64,000 nucleotides of DNA from DMER01 sp003451645. GTDB lineage: Bacteria > Pseudomonadota > Alphaproteobacteria > Micropepsales > Micropepsaceae. Below, one piece after another: positions 33,976 to 43,633 of the stretch. Below the pieces are notes generated by a model that saw only the letters and a program-made list of their open reading frames with translations, made no database searches and had not been told where the DNA came from. Numbering within the stretch: the stretch's first letter is position 1; each line of letters starts with the position of its first letter. Where the stretch lies: NCBI GenBank assembly GCA_031976175.1, contig DALYLR010000009.1, positions 1-64,000 on the forward strand. Reading direction: 5' to 3'. The translations under genes and the position numbers were made by a program.

Positions 33976-34908
33976 CTAGCCGCAGCTGGCGCCGCCCAGA
34001 ACGCAGAACTTGGCGCAATGCGGGTGGTTGAGTTTCACGGGACGCGCCGCCCCCTCAAGTGTCTCACCAAGATCGAATTGGGCGTCATAGGGCAACAACG
34101 TGCACGACACATAAGTCGGGCTGATGCTGCCCTTGCGTTTGACTAGCATGCGTGTGTTGGCGCACATCATGCAGTCGGGCGACTTTTTGAGGATGCCCCA
34201 ACAGGCGGTCGTGATCTCCGGGACGGGGGCTGCCGCGTCCATTTCCGGAAACAGAACCAAGGCCTCTGGGTTACTGGCGTCGAGGTGCAGGCCCTGCTCG
34301 TTGAGCAGGGTGCGGAACCCACCGCGCATGTCCGCCTCGCTGTCACCCCAGCGCAGCCGCCCCGCAATCGCCAAAGTGAAGCCTTGCGCATGGAGCCAGC
34401 GCATGCCATCGAGGGCGATGCGAAATGCGCCTGGCCCGCGCTCCTCGTCATGCAGATCTTCGCGCCAGTGATCAATGCTCACGCGGAAGATCAGGCGATC
34501 GCGATGGGGCTTGAGCGCCAAGAGTGCTGCCTGCACATGAGGGCGCATCATGGGCTTCATTGCATTGGTGAGGATAAGCGCGCTTAAACCACGCTCCAAA
34601 ACCAGGGCCAGCATCGCAGGCATATGAGGATTGAGGAAGGGCTCGCCGCCCGTGAAGCCCACCTGGGTCAAGGGTTCGCCACGAGTCCTTGCCTCGTCGA
34701 GGCTGTGGCGGATTTCATCCGTAGTCAGATAAACTAGGCGATCATTGTCGGGCGAGGATTCGATATAGCAGTTTTGGCACGTGATGTTGCACAGCGTACC
34801 CGTGTTGATCCAGAGCGTCTCCAGGCCGCGGAAGGCGACGCTGGCGCGCGGCTCGCCTTTGGCGGTCCAATCGGGATCGGTGAATTTGCGTTGGCTCATC
34901 TCATTCAT
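33976..34908 (-). CDS. Radical SAM protein paired with ArsM
   Basis: A 310-residue radical SAM enzyme. The [4Fe-4S] motif is CNITCQNC (Cys 40, 44, 47), with the GGEP strand in QVGFTGGEPFL and later SAM-binding segments. Seven further Cys residues in the last 75 positions (236, 246, 249, 269, 298, 302, 309; for example CMMC and HCAKFC) suggest one or two auxiliary clusters as in SPASM/twitch proteins. It starts 13 bp after the ArsM stop, so the pair is one transcript. By analogy with ArsM/ArsS it may modify a methylated arsenical, but the CxxxCxxC context differs from ArsS as I recall it. Confidence 0.8.
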   Translation of the reverse strand: MNEMSQRKFTDPDWTAKGEPRASVAFRGLETLWINTGTLCNITCQNCYIESSPDNDRLVYLTTDEIRHSLDEARTRGEPLTQVGFTGGEPFLNPHMPAMLALVLERGLSALILTNAMKPMMRPHVQAALLALKPHRDRLIFRVSIDHWREDLHDEERGPGAFRIALDGMRWLHAQGFTLAIAGRLRWGDSEADMRGGFRTLLNEQGLHLDASNPEALVLFPEMDAAAPVPEITTACWGILKKSPDCMMCANTRMLVKRKGSISPTYVSCTLLPYDAQFDLGETLEGAARPVKLNHPHCAKFCVLGGASCG

Positions 34909-34921
34909 GGTCAGGCCGCCT

Positions 34922-35968
34922 TTAGCAACAAGCCGCAGCTGCGGATGCAACACTGCCGTCTGTAAACGGAATATTGGTGCCACAGCCTGGGAAGATCCCG
35001 TAGTGCTTTGAGAAATCCCCAATGAAGCGGAAGTGAGGCGCGAAGCGCGTTTCCTGCAGCATACGGAACGTATTACCACACACTGGGAAAATGCGGCCCG
35101 CCTCGATCCGGTGGTGTCCGTCCAGAACGAAAAGGTCCTGTGCGCCCGCGATGCCGCCTTCGTAGATCACCGCCTGACCGTGATCTTCGCAAGAGGGCTC
35201 CAGGTCTTTGAGCTTGAAGAGACGATAGGTGGCGGAGAAAAAGCGCGCTTGACCCGTCAGCATGCGGATGGTGTCGTTGATCTGCAGCGGCCGTGAAGAC
35301 ACAAGACGCGGATCGGCGAAGCCCGCTTGCTTGGCCATTTGTAGGAAGTCGTTCCAATAGAGCGCGCCGCCCAAACACTCGCCCAGCAAGACCGGATCGT
35401 CGCGCCAAGCGGCGGGCAAGCGGCGGTCGGCATAGATGTCCGAGAAGTAAAATTCGCCGCCCGTTTTCAGGACACGGAAAGCTTCGGCCAGGACCTTGGG
35501 CTTGTCCGGCGACAGATTGAGCACGCAGTTGGAGATGATCACGTCCTGAGTGTCTGGCCCAATGTCCGCACTCCTGAGGTCTTCGATGTAACCATGCTCG
35601 AAGCGGGTGTTTGCGCGGGGGAAACCAAAGGCTTGCGCATGGTAGTCCTCGTGTTTCCGCGCCTCGGCGATTTGACGCTCTGTCATGTCAATGCCGGTGA
35701 CACGGCCCTTGGGGCCCGCCAAATGAGCGAGGACATAGGCATCCTGACCCGAGCCGCAGCCCAGATCGAGAATGTTCAGGCCTTCGAGCTTTTCCGGCGC
35801 GATCAGTCCGCAACCGTAATAGCGGGCCTTTACATCTGGATGCACGAGGGCCAAGGCCGCACGGATATGGGCGGGCGGTGCCTCAGGCGTGCAGCACGCA
35901 TCCGTCTTGAGGTCGGATGAGGTTTGCAGGACGCGTCCATAGTAATCTTTGATGTTTTCGATGCTCAT
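34922..35968 (-). CDS. arsM: Arsenite S-adenosylmethionine methyltransferase ArsM
   Basis: Methylates trivalent arsenic to mono-, di- and trimethyl species. The 348 residues have the SAM motif ILDLGCGSGQDAYVLA and the three positions conserved in arsenite methyltransferases: Cys 25/26 (TDACCT), Cys 148 (SNCVLNLSPDK) and Cys 198 (GECLGGALY), which bind As(III). After the core there is an extra C-terminal domain ending with Cys-rich elements (FPGCG and a terminal Cys-Cys). No arsR, arsB or arsC is nearby. The gene is followed at once by a radical SAM gene, which points to a further processing step on the methylated arsenical. Confidence 0.9.
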   Translation of the reverse strand: MSIENIKDYYGRVLQTSSDLKTDACCTPEAPPAHIRAALALVHPDVKARYYGCGLIAPEKLEGLNILDLGCGSGQDAYVLAHLAGPKGRVTGIDMTERQIAEARKHEDYHAQAFGFPRANTRFEHGYIEDLRSADIGPDTQDVIISNCVLNLSPDKPKVLAEAFRVLKTGGEFYFSDIYADRRLPAAWRDDPVLLGECLGGALYWNDFLQMAKQAGFADPRLVSSRPLQINDTIRMLTGQARFFSATYRLFKLKDLEPSCEDHGQAVIYEGGIAGAQDLFVLDGHHRIEAGRIFPVCGNTFRMLQETRFAPHFRFIGDFSKHYGIFPGCGTNIPFTDGSVASAAAACC

Positions 35969-36055
35969 GCTCTGGCCCTGTTGGTGTGACCGGGAAGCTA
36001 GCGTGATGGTGTTGGGTGGCCAGTCACATTCTGTTCAAGGCGGCGTGATGGCTGG

Positions 36056-39000
36056 TCAGTGGAAGTCGCGGGATGGCGGCAGCGTCAACTGGGCCGCGCG
36101 TTGCTGCAGGGCGTGCCTGCGGTCTTCATTGGGGCGTTTGACTTCGTCGGCATGGGCGATCGCGGGTTCGATGGTGGTGTCCAGGCAGAGCGCGCTCAGA
36201 TCCTTGGTCCAATCGTCCAATTCGCCCGCGATCACATGGGTGACCAATCCCTCCCGCTGCAGGCGGCCCTTGACCCAAATGAGGCGGGCGCCCAGCACGG
36301 CGCGGCGGAAGCGCTCAAAGACCTTGGGCCAGACGATCAGATTGGCGATGCCGCCCTCATCCTCGATAGTCATGAAAATGACGCCAGAGGCGGTGCCGGG
36401 GCGTTGGCGGACCAGAACCAAGCCTGCCAATTCGATGGTGCGGCCATCCTTGACCTCCCCGATCTGCGCGCAAGCCTTGATGCCGCGCGCGCGGTAGCGG
36501 CCGCGCAGAAAGTTCATCGGATGGGCTTTGAGCGACAGGCGCAAATGCGCGTAGTCCATCGCCACATGGGTGCCCAAGGGCATGGGCGGGAGTGCCGTTT
36601 CCGCAGCCTCCTCAGCCTGATCACACTGCGCAAACAGCGGCAAGGGGGCCAGTGCCGTCAGCCGCCCTGCGCGCGCTGCCGCCCCTTGGTCGAGACCGCG
36701 CACCGCCCACAGCGCCTCGCGCCGGTCGAGCCCCACACAGCGGAAAGCATCCGCATCGGCCAGGCGCTCAAGGCTCGCCCCTGTGAGCTGGGCCGCGCGC
36801 CAGAGATGGCGGGGGCCGTCAAATCCGCCAGGAGGGCGGGCGGCCACGAGACGCTCGGCCTCTGTTTGCGGGAAGCCCTTGATCTGGCGAAAGCCCAAGC
36901 GCACCGCAAAGTTCGCCTGGTTGCGGCTCTCCAAGGTGCAATCCCATTGGCTGGCATTGATGCAAGGGGGTAAAATCTCAACACCGTGATCGCGCGCATC
37001 GCGCACCAATTGGGCGGGGGCGTAAAAGCCCAAAGGCTGGCTGTTCAGGATCGCTGCACAAAAGACGTCCGGGTAATGACATTTGAGCCAGGCCGACACA
37101 TAAACCAGCAGGGCGAAGGAGGCGGCATGGCTTTCGGGGAAACCATATTCACCAAAGCCCTCGATCTGAGAAAAACAACGCTCGGCAAATGCGGGGTCAT
37201 AACCGCGCGCGGCCATCCCGTTCACGAATTTCTCCTTGAACAGATGAATGGTGCCATTGCGGCGGAAGGTCGCCATCGCGCGGCGCAAACGGTCGGCCTC
37301 CCCGCCCGTGAAGCCCGCCGCCACAATCGCGATGCGCATCGCCTGTTCCTGAAACAGCGGCACGCCCATGGTCTTGCCCAAGACTGCGCGCAACTCCTCA
37401 GACGGAAAGGTTACAGGCTCCAAACCCTCGCGGCGGCGCAAATAAGGATGCACCATGTCTCCCTGGATCGGGCCGGGGCGCACAATCGCCACCTCAATCA
37501 CCAGATCGTAAAAGCAAGCCGGCTTGAGGCGCGGTAGCATGGACATTTGTGCGCGGCTTTCGACCTGAAACACGCCAATCGTATCGGCGCGCTGCAGCAT
37601 CGCATAGACGGTGGGGTCTTCGGCCGGGATCGTGGCCATGGTCAGCGCGCGCCCATAATGGCCGTCCAGCAGCCGCAACGCCTTGGCAATGCAGGTCAGC
37701 ATCCCTAAGGCCAGGACATCGATTTTGAGTATCCCCAGCGCGTCCAAATCATCCTTGTCCCACTCTACGAATGTACGCTCTGGCATCGCCGCATTGCCAA
37801 TCGGAATGAGCTCTTCAAGGGGGCCGCGGGTGATCACAAATCCGCCCACATGCTGAGACAAATGGCGGGGGAAGCCGATGAGCTCACGCGCAAGTGCGAT
37901 CGTCTGGCGCAGAAGCGGATCGGCGGGGTCGAGCCCGATTTCCGCTAAACGCTCCGAATCCACCGCCTCATCCCAGCCCCAGACCGCGCCGGAGAGGGCC
38001 GCCCCAATATCGGCGGACAGGCCCAAGGCCTTGCTGACCTCGCGCACGGCGCTGCGCCAGCGATAGGTGATCACAGTTGCGGCGATGCCAGCCCTGGCCC
38101 GGCCATAGCGCGCATAAATATACTGAATGACCTCCTCGCGCCGCTCATGTTCGAAATCGACATCGATGTCAGGCGGTTCGTTGCGTTCGGCTGAGATGAA
38201 GCGCTCAAACAAGACATCGATGCGGGCGGGGTCAACCTCCGTAATCCCAAGGCAGAAACACACGGCCGAATTCGCCGCCGAGCCGCGCCCTTGGGCCAGG
38301 ATGCCGCGGCCATGGGCAAAGCGCACGATATCCTCAACCGTCAGGAAATAGGGCGCGTAATTGAGCTGACCGATGAGATGGAGTTCCTTATCCACTAGGT
38401 CCTGCACCTTGTCCGGGATGCCATCCGGATAGCGCCATTGCGCGCCCTGCCAGGTGAGGCGAACCAGCTCCTCAAAAGGGGTGGCGGAGGCGCCTTGGAT
38501 TTCGTCCGGGTATTCGTAACGCAACTCATCGAGGGAAAAGGTAAGCGCCTGCGAGAGGTCTTGCGTGTGCGCCAAAGCGTGCGGGTAGTGGCGGAAGAGG
38601 CGCGCCATTTCGAGCGTGCTCTTGAGGTGACGCTCAGCATTGGCCTGCAGCGCCAGCCCGGCCTTGGCCAGCGTTGTATGCAGCCGTGTGCAGGTCATGA
38701 TGTCCTGCANNNNNNNNNNCGGGCGGGGCTGTGGTAAAGCGCGTCTTGGATGGCGATGAGCGGCAGGCGCTGGGCGCGGCCCAGATGGGCGAGGGCCTCG
38801 AGGCGGCGCTGATCTGCGCCCGCATAAAGATGCGCCGCGCCGAGATATATCCGCCGGGGTGCCGCCGCAATAAGGGGGGCGATGCTGCGGGCCCAGGAGC
38901 CATGGGCGTCAAGGTTCGCGATCTCCGGCGGAGGGATCAGGATGAAATATTGCCCTTCAGCGGCAGCGCAAATGTCCTCTAGGCCCAGGTCGCACTGGCC

Positions 39001-39306
39001 TTTGGGCGCGCGGCGGTTGCCTAAGGTGAGCAAGCGGCACAAGCGGCCATAAGCGGCGCGGTCCGATGGGTAGGCGATCTGGGTAAGGCCGCAGCGCGTG
39101 ACGAGGCGCACGCCCGGGTGAAAGCGCAAGCCCCGGTCCTTGGCGGCGCTGTGCGCGCGCACGACACCGGCCAATGTATTGCGGTCCGCGATGCCCAGTG
39201 CGGTCAGCTTCAAAAGGCTGGCGGCCTCCGCCATGTCTTCGCCGTGGGAGGCGCCCTCCAGGAAAGAGAAGTTGGTGCGTGCCGCCAGTTCCGCATAGGC
39301 GGTCAT
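36056..39306 (-). CDS. dnaE2: Error-prone DNA polymerase DnaE2 (interrupted by assembly gap)
   Basis: Alternative alpha subunit of DNA polymerase III used with ImuA and ImuB for SOS translesion synthesis. The N-terminal part (39306 to 38720, TAYAELAARTNFSFLEGASH) is the PHP domain. The C-terminal part (before 38710) has the polymerase core with PPDIDVDFEHERR, which carries catalytic Asp residues, and the OB-fold region near the end (LAGLVLVRQRPGT). The ten Ns separate two frames; see the gap entry. Both sides read as the same protein (DALYHSPAR on one side, LQDIMTC on the other). Total length is about 1080 residues, normal for DnaE2. It overlaps imuB by 4 bp. Confidence 0.92.
38710..38719. 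other. Assembly gap (10 N) inside dnaE2
   Basis: Ten undetermined bases. The coding frame entering the gap and the frame leaving it differ by one position for a length of 10. Eight or eleven real bases would join SPAR to LQDI in frame, and eight would give the RRPLQD pattern usual for DnaE2. So 10 is probably an arbitrary filler length, not a true frameshift. Confidence 0.85.
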
Positions 39307-40859
39307 GCGAAAACTCCGTGCACAAACCATTTTGGACTGGTGTCCTGCTCCCCGAACAGGCCCTCGCGGTAGAGCCAGAAGCGGCGGCCTTGCGCGTCCT
39401 CAACCCGGTAATAGTCGCGCGTGGCTTGGCCTTTCGTGCCGTGCCGCCACCATTGCGGCGCGATGCGCTCAGGTCCCTCAGCGCGGGCAGCCTCATAAAG
39501 GGTCTTGCGCCAGCGGAAGCGTTTGGGCGGGCCGTCCGGGATTTCGGCAATGACTTCCGCTGGCTCTGCGGCCGGCAGCATCAGCAAAGGGCGCTCGGGC
39601 GGATGGAGGATGTCCTCCCAGCCTTGCGCCGGTCCTAAGGGGGCTGGGCGGGCGATCACGGCGGCTTCAGGGATGTGGGTTGCGTGCGCGTCGAGACGCT
39701 CTATGCGCGCATACGCCAAGCGGCTGCCCAAGCGGTCGATCAGAGCGTTGATCTCATGCAGATCGGCGCCCGCCGCACTGTCGAGTGTTTTCTGCCGGGC
39801 GGGGGCGGGCTCAGCGGCCGCCTCAAGGGTCAGGCCTTCGATGCCAAGACCCAGATCAGGGCTCTCCTGCCCAGGGGTCAGGCGGTGGCTCAAGAGGCGC
39901 GCCAAATGTTGAGGATCATGGGAGGGCGCGGCGCAGCCGGCCTCAGCGCGCACCACGCCGCCATCAGTGCGGTGCAAGGTCAGGCGCAAGCGGCGGGCGC
40001 CCAGACCACGGGCGGCAAGGGCGCCCGTCAAGTCGCTGAGGGCCGCAAACCATTGCGCATGAAGTGCCTCCAGTGTCAGCAGCGGCTCGCAGAAAAGACG
40101 CTGCGCGCGGTGGCTCAAGGGCGGAATGAGCGGGTTGAGCGGCTCAGGTTTGAGGCCCAAAAGCTGATCGAGGCGGCTTAAAAGTTGCGTACCAAAGCGC
40201 GCGGCGAGGGGGCTGCGCGCGATCCGCAAAACATCGCCAATCGTTTTGAGACCAGCCCGGGTGAGGGCGCCTGCCGCCTCCCCAATGCGCAAGCTATCGA
40301 CCGGCAAATGCGCAACGCCTGAGCGCATATCCTCCGGGTCGAGGCATGTAACACCTTGGGTGCCAAAGCGCGCCAAGGCAATGGCCGCGCCCAGTGTGGG
40401 GGCGAGCGCGATGTGTGCACCGATGCCGCGCGCGCTCAGGCGGCGGCGCAGATCATGAGCCAAGCCTGAGGCGCCGCCAAACAAATGCTCCGAACCCTGA
40501 ATGTCGATCAGAAGTTCGGCGCTGCCCTGGCTCTCGCATTGGCTATGCACCCATGGAGAATACCGCAAAGCCCACAAACCGAGCCGGTCCACCATGGCCC
40601 GCTCGCGCGCAAGGTCTGCATCCGCATAGCGCAATGTGGGGATGATCGCTTGCGCATCCGCTAGCGCTTGTCCCTGATAAAGCCCCAAGGCTTGGGCTTG
40701 CGGGCCGCAAGCATAAAGGCGGCGGGCGCTGGCTTGGGTGTGGACCAGCACAAAGGGTGCCGCCCTTTCCTCAGGCCCATTTGCGGAGGGGTGCCGTTTG
40801 CTGCGCGGGTGCGTCTCGATCGCCCAATGCGGCAGCCAGGCACAAAGTATGCGCGTCAC
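39303..40859 (-). CDS. imuB: ImuB, Y-family polymerase-like mutasome subunit
   Basis: Catalytically inactive Y-family polymerase homologue that links ImuA, DnaE2 and the beta clamp. The 518 residues begin with ILCAWLPHWAIE and retain the fold (SAELLIDIQGSEHLFGG, then the helix-hairpin-helix LKTIGDVLRI), but the acidic catalytic residues of active Y polymerases are not seen in the expected places. The C-terminal segment DYYRVEDAQGRRFWLYREG is typical for ImuB. Start is GTG 40859, inside imuA; it overlaps dnaE2 by 4 bp. All three genes should be induced together by DNA damage. Confidence 0.93.
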   Translation of the reverse strand: MTRILCAWLPHWAIETHPRSKRHPSANGPEERAAPFVLVHTQASARRLYACGPQAQALGLYQGQALADAQAIIPTLRYADADLARERAMVDRLGLWALRYSPWVHSQCESQGSAELLIDIQGSEHLFGGASGLAHDLRRRLSARGIGAHIALAPTLGAAIALARFGTQGVTCLDPEDMRSGVAHLPVDSLRIGEAAGALTRAGLKTIGDVLRIARSPLAARFGTQLLSRLDQLLGLKPEPLNPLIPPLSHRAQRLFCEPLLTLEALHAQWFAALSDLTGALAARGLGARRLRLTLHRTDGGVVRAEAGCAAPSHDPQHLARLLSHRLTPGQESPDLGLGIEGLTLEAAAEPAPARQKTLDSAAGADLHEINALIDRLGSRLAYARIERLDAHATHIPEAAVIARPAPLGPAQGWEDILHPPERPLLMLPAAEPAEVIAEIPDGPPKRFRWRKTLYEAARAEGPERIAPQWWRHGTKGQATRDYYRVEDAQGRRFWLYREGLFGEQDTSPKWFVHGVFA

Positions 40860-41562
40860 TGTTCCACTCCATCAAACCAGCACCTATCGAAGGTCCGCGG
40901 CGCTGGCGCTCCAAAGCCAGATGCCAGGCAGGAATGCTCCAGCGGGTGAGGGGGAGGCTCTGCGCTCTGGCACTCGCCACCCGCCAGCGGGTTAGCGCAG
41001 GCCCAATCCCTTCCCCACCCACGGGGCGTAAGCAAAATAGAGGGCTGCCACGGGCCTGGGCTGCGAGCTGCAAGCGGCGGGCGGGGACTAGCCCCAAGGG
41101 GCCTGCGGTTTGCAGAATAAGGGCCGCGACCCCTGCTCGCGCGCCTTCCTCAGCCGCCCACAGCGCCTGGGCATCATCTTTCGTCCGCACTAGGATGATA
41201 CGGCGCGGATCTAAGCCAAAATCGCGCAACCCCGGCCCATAAGGCAGGCCGAAATCATGCGGACTTATGCTTTGTGCGATCCAAATAATCGCCCCTTTAC
41301 GGGTCTGTCCGGCAAGGACCGCCAGTGCGCAGGCAAAGCCCAAAGCGGCCGGGCCGTCACGATAGGTCTGAGGGCGGACTTCATGCAGCCCCGCCTCTTG
41401 CGCCGCATGCTGCGCGCGTTCGGCCAAACCTAAAAGATGCTTGTCTTGGGTGTGGCCTGCCCACCCTTGTTGCGCAGCAATTTGGGCGCGCAAGGCCGCA
41501 ATTGAGTCGTGTTTATCCACACCGTGATGGTTAATATCCCCAGAATATCGCTCTTTGATCAT
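40771..41562 (-). CDS. imuA: ImuA, RecA-like mutasome component
   Basis: First gene of the imuA-imuB-dnaE2 operon, 263 residues, required with ImuB for damage-induced mutagenesis. It resembles a RecA-fold protein lacking a classical Walker A motif, with strands such as GAIIWIAQSI and RIILVRTKDDAQALWAAEE, and ends in IPAWHLALERQRRG, typical of ImuA. ATG 41562 has AAGGA upstream within the LexA box. It overlaps imuB by 89 bp, an unusually long overlap. Confidence 0.88.
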   Translation of the reverse strand: MIKERYSGDINHHGVDKHDSIAALRAQIAAQQGWAGHTQDKHLLGLAERAQHAAQEAGLHEVRPQTYRDGPAALGFACALAVLAGQTRKGAIIWIAQSISPHDFGLPYGPGLRDFGLDPRRIILVRTKDDAQALWAAEEGARAGVAALILQTAGPLGLVPARRLQLAAQARGSPLFCLRPVGGEGIGPALTRWRVASARAQSLPLTRWSIPAWHLALERQRRGPSIGAGLMEWNSDAHTLCLAAALGDRDAPAQQTAPLRKWA

Positions 41563-41567
41563 ATTTT

Positions 41568-41582
41568 GTTCCTTTTTAGTTC
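41568..41582 (-). promoter_or_regulatory. LexA (SOS) box of the imuA operon
   Basis: GTTC-N7-GTTC (GAAC-N7-GAAC on the coding strand) occupies 41568-41582 and matches the direct-repeat LexA motif of Alphaproteobacteria. It overlaps the imuA Shine-Dalgarno and ends 5 bp before the ATG. A further GAAC at 41590-41593 makes an inverted GTTC-N7-GAAC with the second half-site. LexA bound here would block transcription of the whole mutasome operon until SOS induction. Confidence 0.82.
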
Positions 41583-41720
41583 TAAATCTGAACCACGCTC
41601 TTGTGACAGAGTCAAGGCGTCGGACGAAATTTTTCGCGTTAACAGGGCATTAACCATCGCCCGTCAGCTTCTCGCCCTGAGTGTATCTTTTCTTAAACCC
41701 ATTCCTTGGTTGCACATTCA

Positions 41721-43496
41721 ATGCGTGTAGCATCGCCTGTTAGTTACCTTAAGTGGAGCTTGGGCCTCCAAGCGCTCCTCATGCTGGTTCTTCTCGGGGT
41801 TGGCCTTTACAGCCTCAAAACAGTGCAAGAGCGTAGTACCAGCATAGCCCGTGATCCTGGCGTCCAGGCGGCGGTGACGGCCATGGAACGCCCGCTTGAC
41901 GATTATCAGTCCACGGTCCGGCAGATCCTTCTATCAGCAACAGCCAATCGCACGTCAGCGCCGGACGCCCTTACTCAGTTCGAGCAAGCCCATGCGACGC
42001 TGACGGCTACTGCTGCTACCGCATCACGGCTGTTCAACGCCAACCAGCAACGTGCCCTCAAGCAGTTGGAGGCCAGCGCCGCTCAAACGTGGTCGCTCAT
42101 GCTTTTCGCAGGGGCCGGGTGTCTGATACTGGCGGTAGCAGGGATCGCGTATGTATGGCTGCGCGTTGTGCAGCCAATGCAGCAAATGACCGGGATGCTT
42201 GCCTCCCTTGCCAATTTGCCGCGCGATAGAGCCGTTCCTGTCTTGACTGTCATCGAAAAGTTGCGCCAGCGCCTGGACGAGGCTGAGGCACTCACCCATC
42301 GGGAGGCTGCGCACGCACAAGCCCTAGCCCAAGAGCGGGCGCGTGCGGCGGAAACGCTGGCGGCCAAGGTTGAACGCGAAACACGCTGCGCGGTCGACCG
42401 GGTGGCGGACCGCATGAGCCGCGTGACGGAGGAGGCTTCCACCATGAGCGAAAACGCAGTGCAAGCAGGTGCATGCAGCAGAGAGGTGGCCGATGCTGCC
42501 GCCTTGGCGCTTACCAATGCGCGCGATGTTTCAGCCGCTATGCAAGGGTTGGGGCAGGCGATCCGCGAGGTTGGAAGCCAAGTGGGCCAGGCCGCGCAAG
42601 TGGCCCGCACGGCCGTCGATGTGGGCCATCACACGCGCTCGACCATCGCCTCTTTGTCCTCCGCTGTCGGCCGGATAGGCGAGGTCGCCAACCTGATCAA
42701 TGACATCGCCGCACAAACCAATCTGTTGGCGCTCAATGCCACCATCGAGGCGGCGCGCGCAGGGGCGGCGGGGCGCGGGTTTGCTGTCGTTGCCAATGAA
42801 GTCAAAAATCTCGCCAATCAAACGGCGCGCTCGACAGACGATATCGGCCGCCAAATCCGTGAGATCGGGCAGGTAACCCAAGCGGCGGTGCAAGCAGTCG
42901 AACAGATCGGCAAAAAAATCGAGGACATGGACCAGATCTCCGCTGCCATTGCCGCGGCCGTCGAGGAACAGGACGCGACAACGATCTCCATCACGGCCAA
43001 CGTCAGTCAGACAACCGCCGCCGCCGAACGTGTCACCCAAAGCATTCTTGAGGTTTCCCGCACGATTGGTCTGACGGAAGCACGCGCCGCCGGTGTGCAG
43101 GCAGCCTCTGACGATGTCGCCGGGGCGATCCGCGAGCTAAAGCAATACATGGTCAAGCTCGTGCGCTCGGGCGAAGGGGCGGACCGGCGGCGCCATCCAC
43201 GCTATGCGATCAGGAGGCCTTGCATGTTGCGGACTGGCCAAGACAGCATCCAAGGCGAAATCGAAAACTTGTCTGCGGAAGGGGCTTTGGCAAAGTTCGG
43301 CAGCTTGCCCGATGGCGTAAACAGGGCCGTCTTGCGTATCGAGGGGTTCCCGGCGGATATCCCGGTGGTCATCCAATCGGCCGATGGCGAGGCTACCAGC
43401 CTAAAATTTGTCCTGGATGGCGGGGCGCAAATGGCTTTTGCCCGGTTGTTTGAGAACTTGACGCTTAACATGCAGCCAATAGCTGCGGCAGCTTAG
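41721..43496 (+). CDS. Methyl-accepting chemotaxis protein with C-terminal PilZ domain
   Basis: Membrane receptor of 591 residues. TM1 lies near residues 13-32 and TM2 near 124-147, with only a small helical periplasmic segment between. A long coiled coil leads to the MCP signalling tip (NDIAAQTNLLALNATIEAAR, then GRGFAVVANEVKNLA). After residue about 490 a PilZ domain follows: RRRHPRYAIRR has the RxxxR motif and NLSAEG the [D/N]xSxxG motif, both needed for cyclic-di-GMP binding. Chemotaxis-like output and second messenger are thus combined in one protein. ATG 41721 is preferred to TTG 41706. The 158-bp upstream region shares the LexA box of imuA. Confidence 0.88.
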   Translation: MRVASPVSYLKWSLGLQALLMLVLLGVGLYSLKTVQERSTSIARDPGVQAAVTAMERPLDDYQSTVRQILLSATANRTSAPDALTQFEQAHATLTATAATASRLFNANQQRALKQLEASAAQTWSLMLFAGAGCLILAVAGIAYVWLRVVQPMQQMTGMLASLANLPRDRAVPVLTVIEKLRQRLDEAEALTHREAAHAQALAQERARAAETLAAKVERETRCAVDRVADRMSRVTEEASTMSENAVQAGACSREVADAAALALTNARDVSAAMQGLGQAIREVGSQVGQAAQVARTAVDVGHHTRSTIASLSSAVGRIGEVANLINDIAAQTNLLALNATIEAARAGAAGRGFAVVANEVKNLANQTARSTDDIGRQIREIGQVTQAAVQAVEQIGKKIEDMDQISAAIAAAVEEQDATTISITANVSQTTAAAERVTQSILEVSRTIGLTEARAAGVQAASDDVAGAIRELKQYMVKLVRSGEGADRRRHPRYAIRRPCMLRTGQDSIQGEIENLSAEGALAKFGSLPDGVNRAVLRIEGFPADIPVVIQSADGEATSLKFVLDGGAQMAFARLFENLTLNMQPIAAAA

Positions 43497-43633
43497 GAGC
43501 CCATCCTTCCCAGGCGATTTGGCTGTGCTGTATGCGCCACAGCTAGACGAACCTTTGCCAATCGTCTTTCCACCGTCACACAGAGGTTAGATACTGATGT
43601 CTTCTCGTGCCGGTTGGGGATGGCGGGGCGCGC

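Noticed and set aside
36001..36055. Partial inverted repeat after dnaE2 as a terminator
   Set aside because: The pairing needs bulges and no T run follows; too weak to list.
38695..39330. Separate short gene for the dnaE2 N-terminal part
   Set aside because: It ends only because of the Ns; its sequence continues naturally into the downstream frame as DnaE2.
41609..41613. Single GAGTC (GANTC) site upstream of the chemoreceptor as a CcrM/GcrA control site
   Set aside because: Isolated GANTC sites are expected by chance in a sequence of this size; no cluster or promoter overlap was seen.
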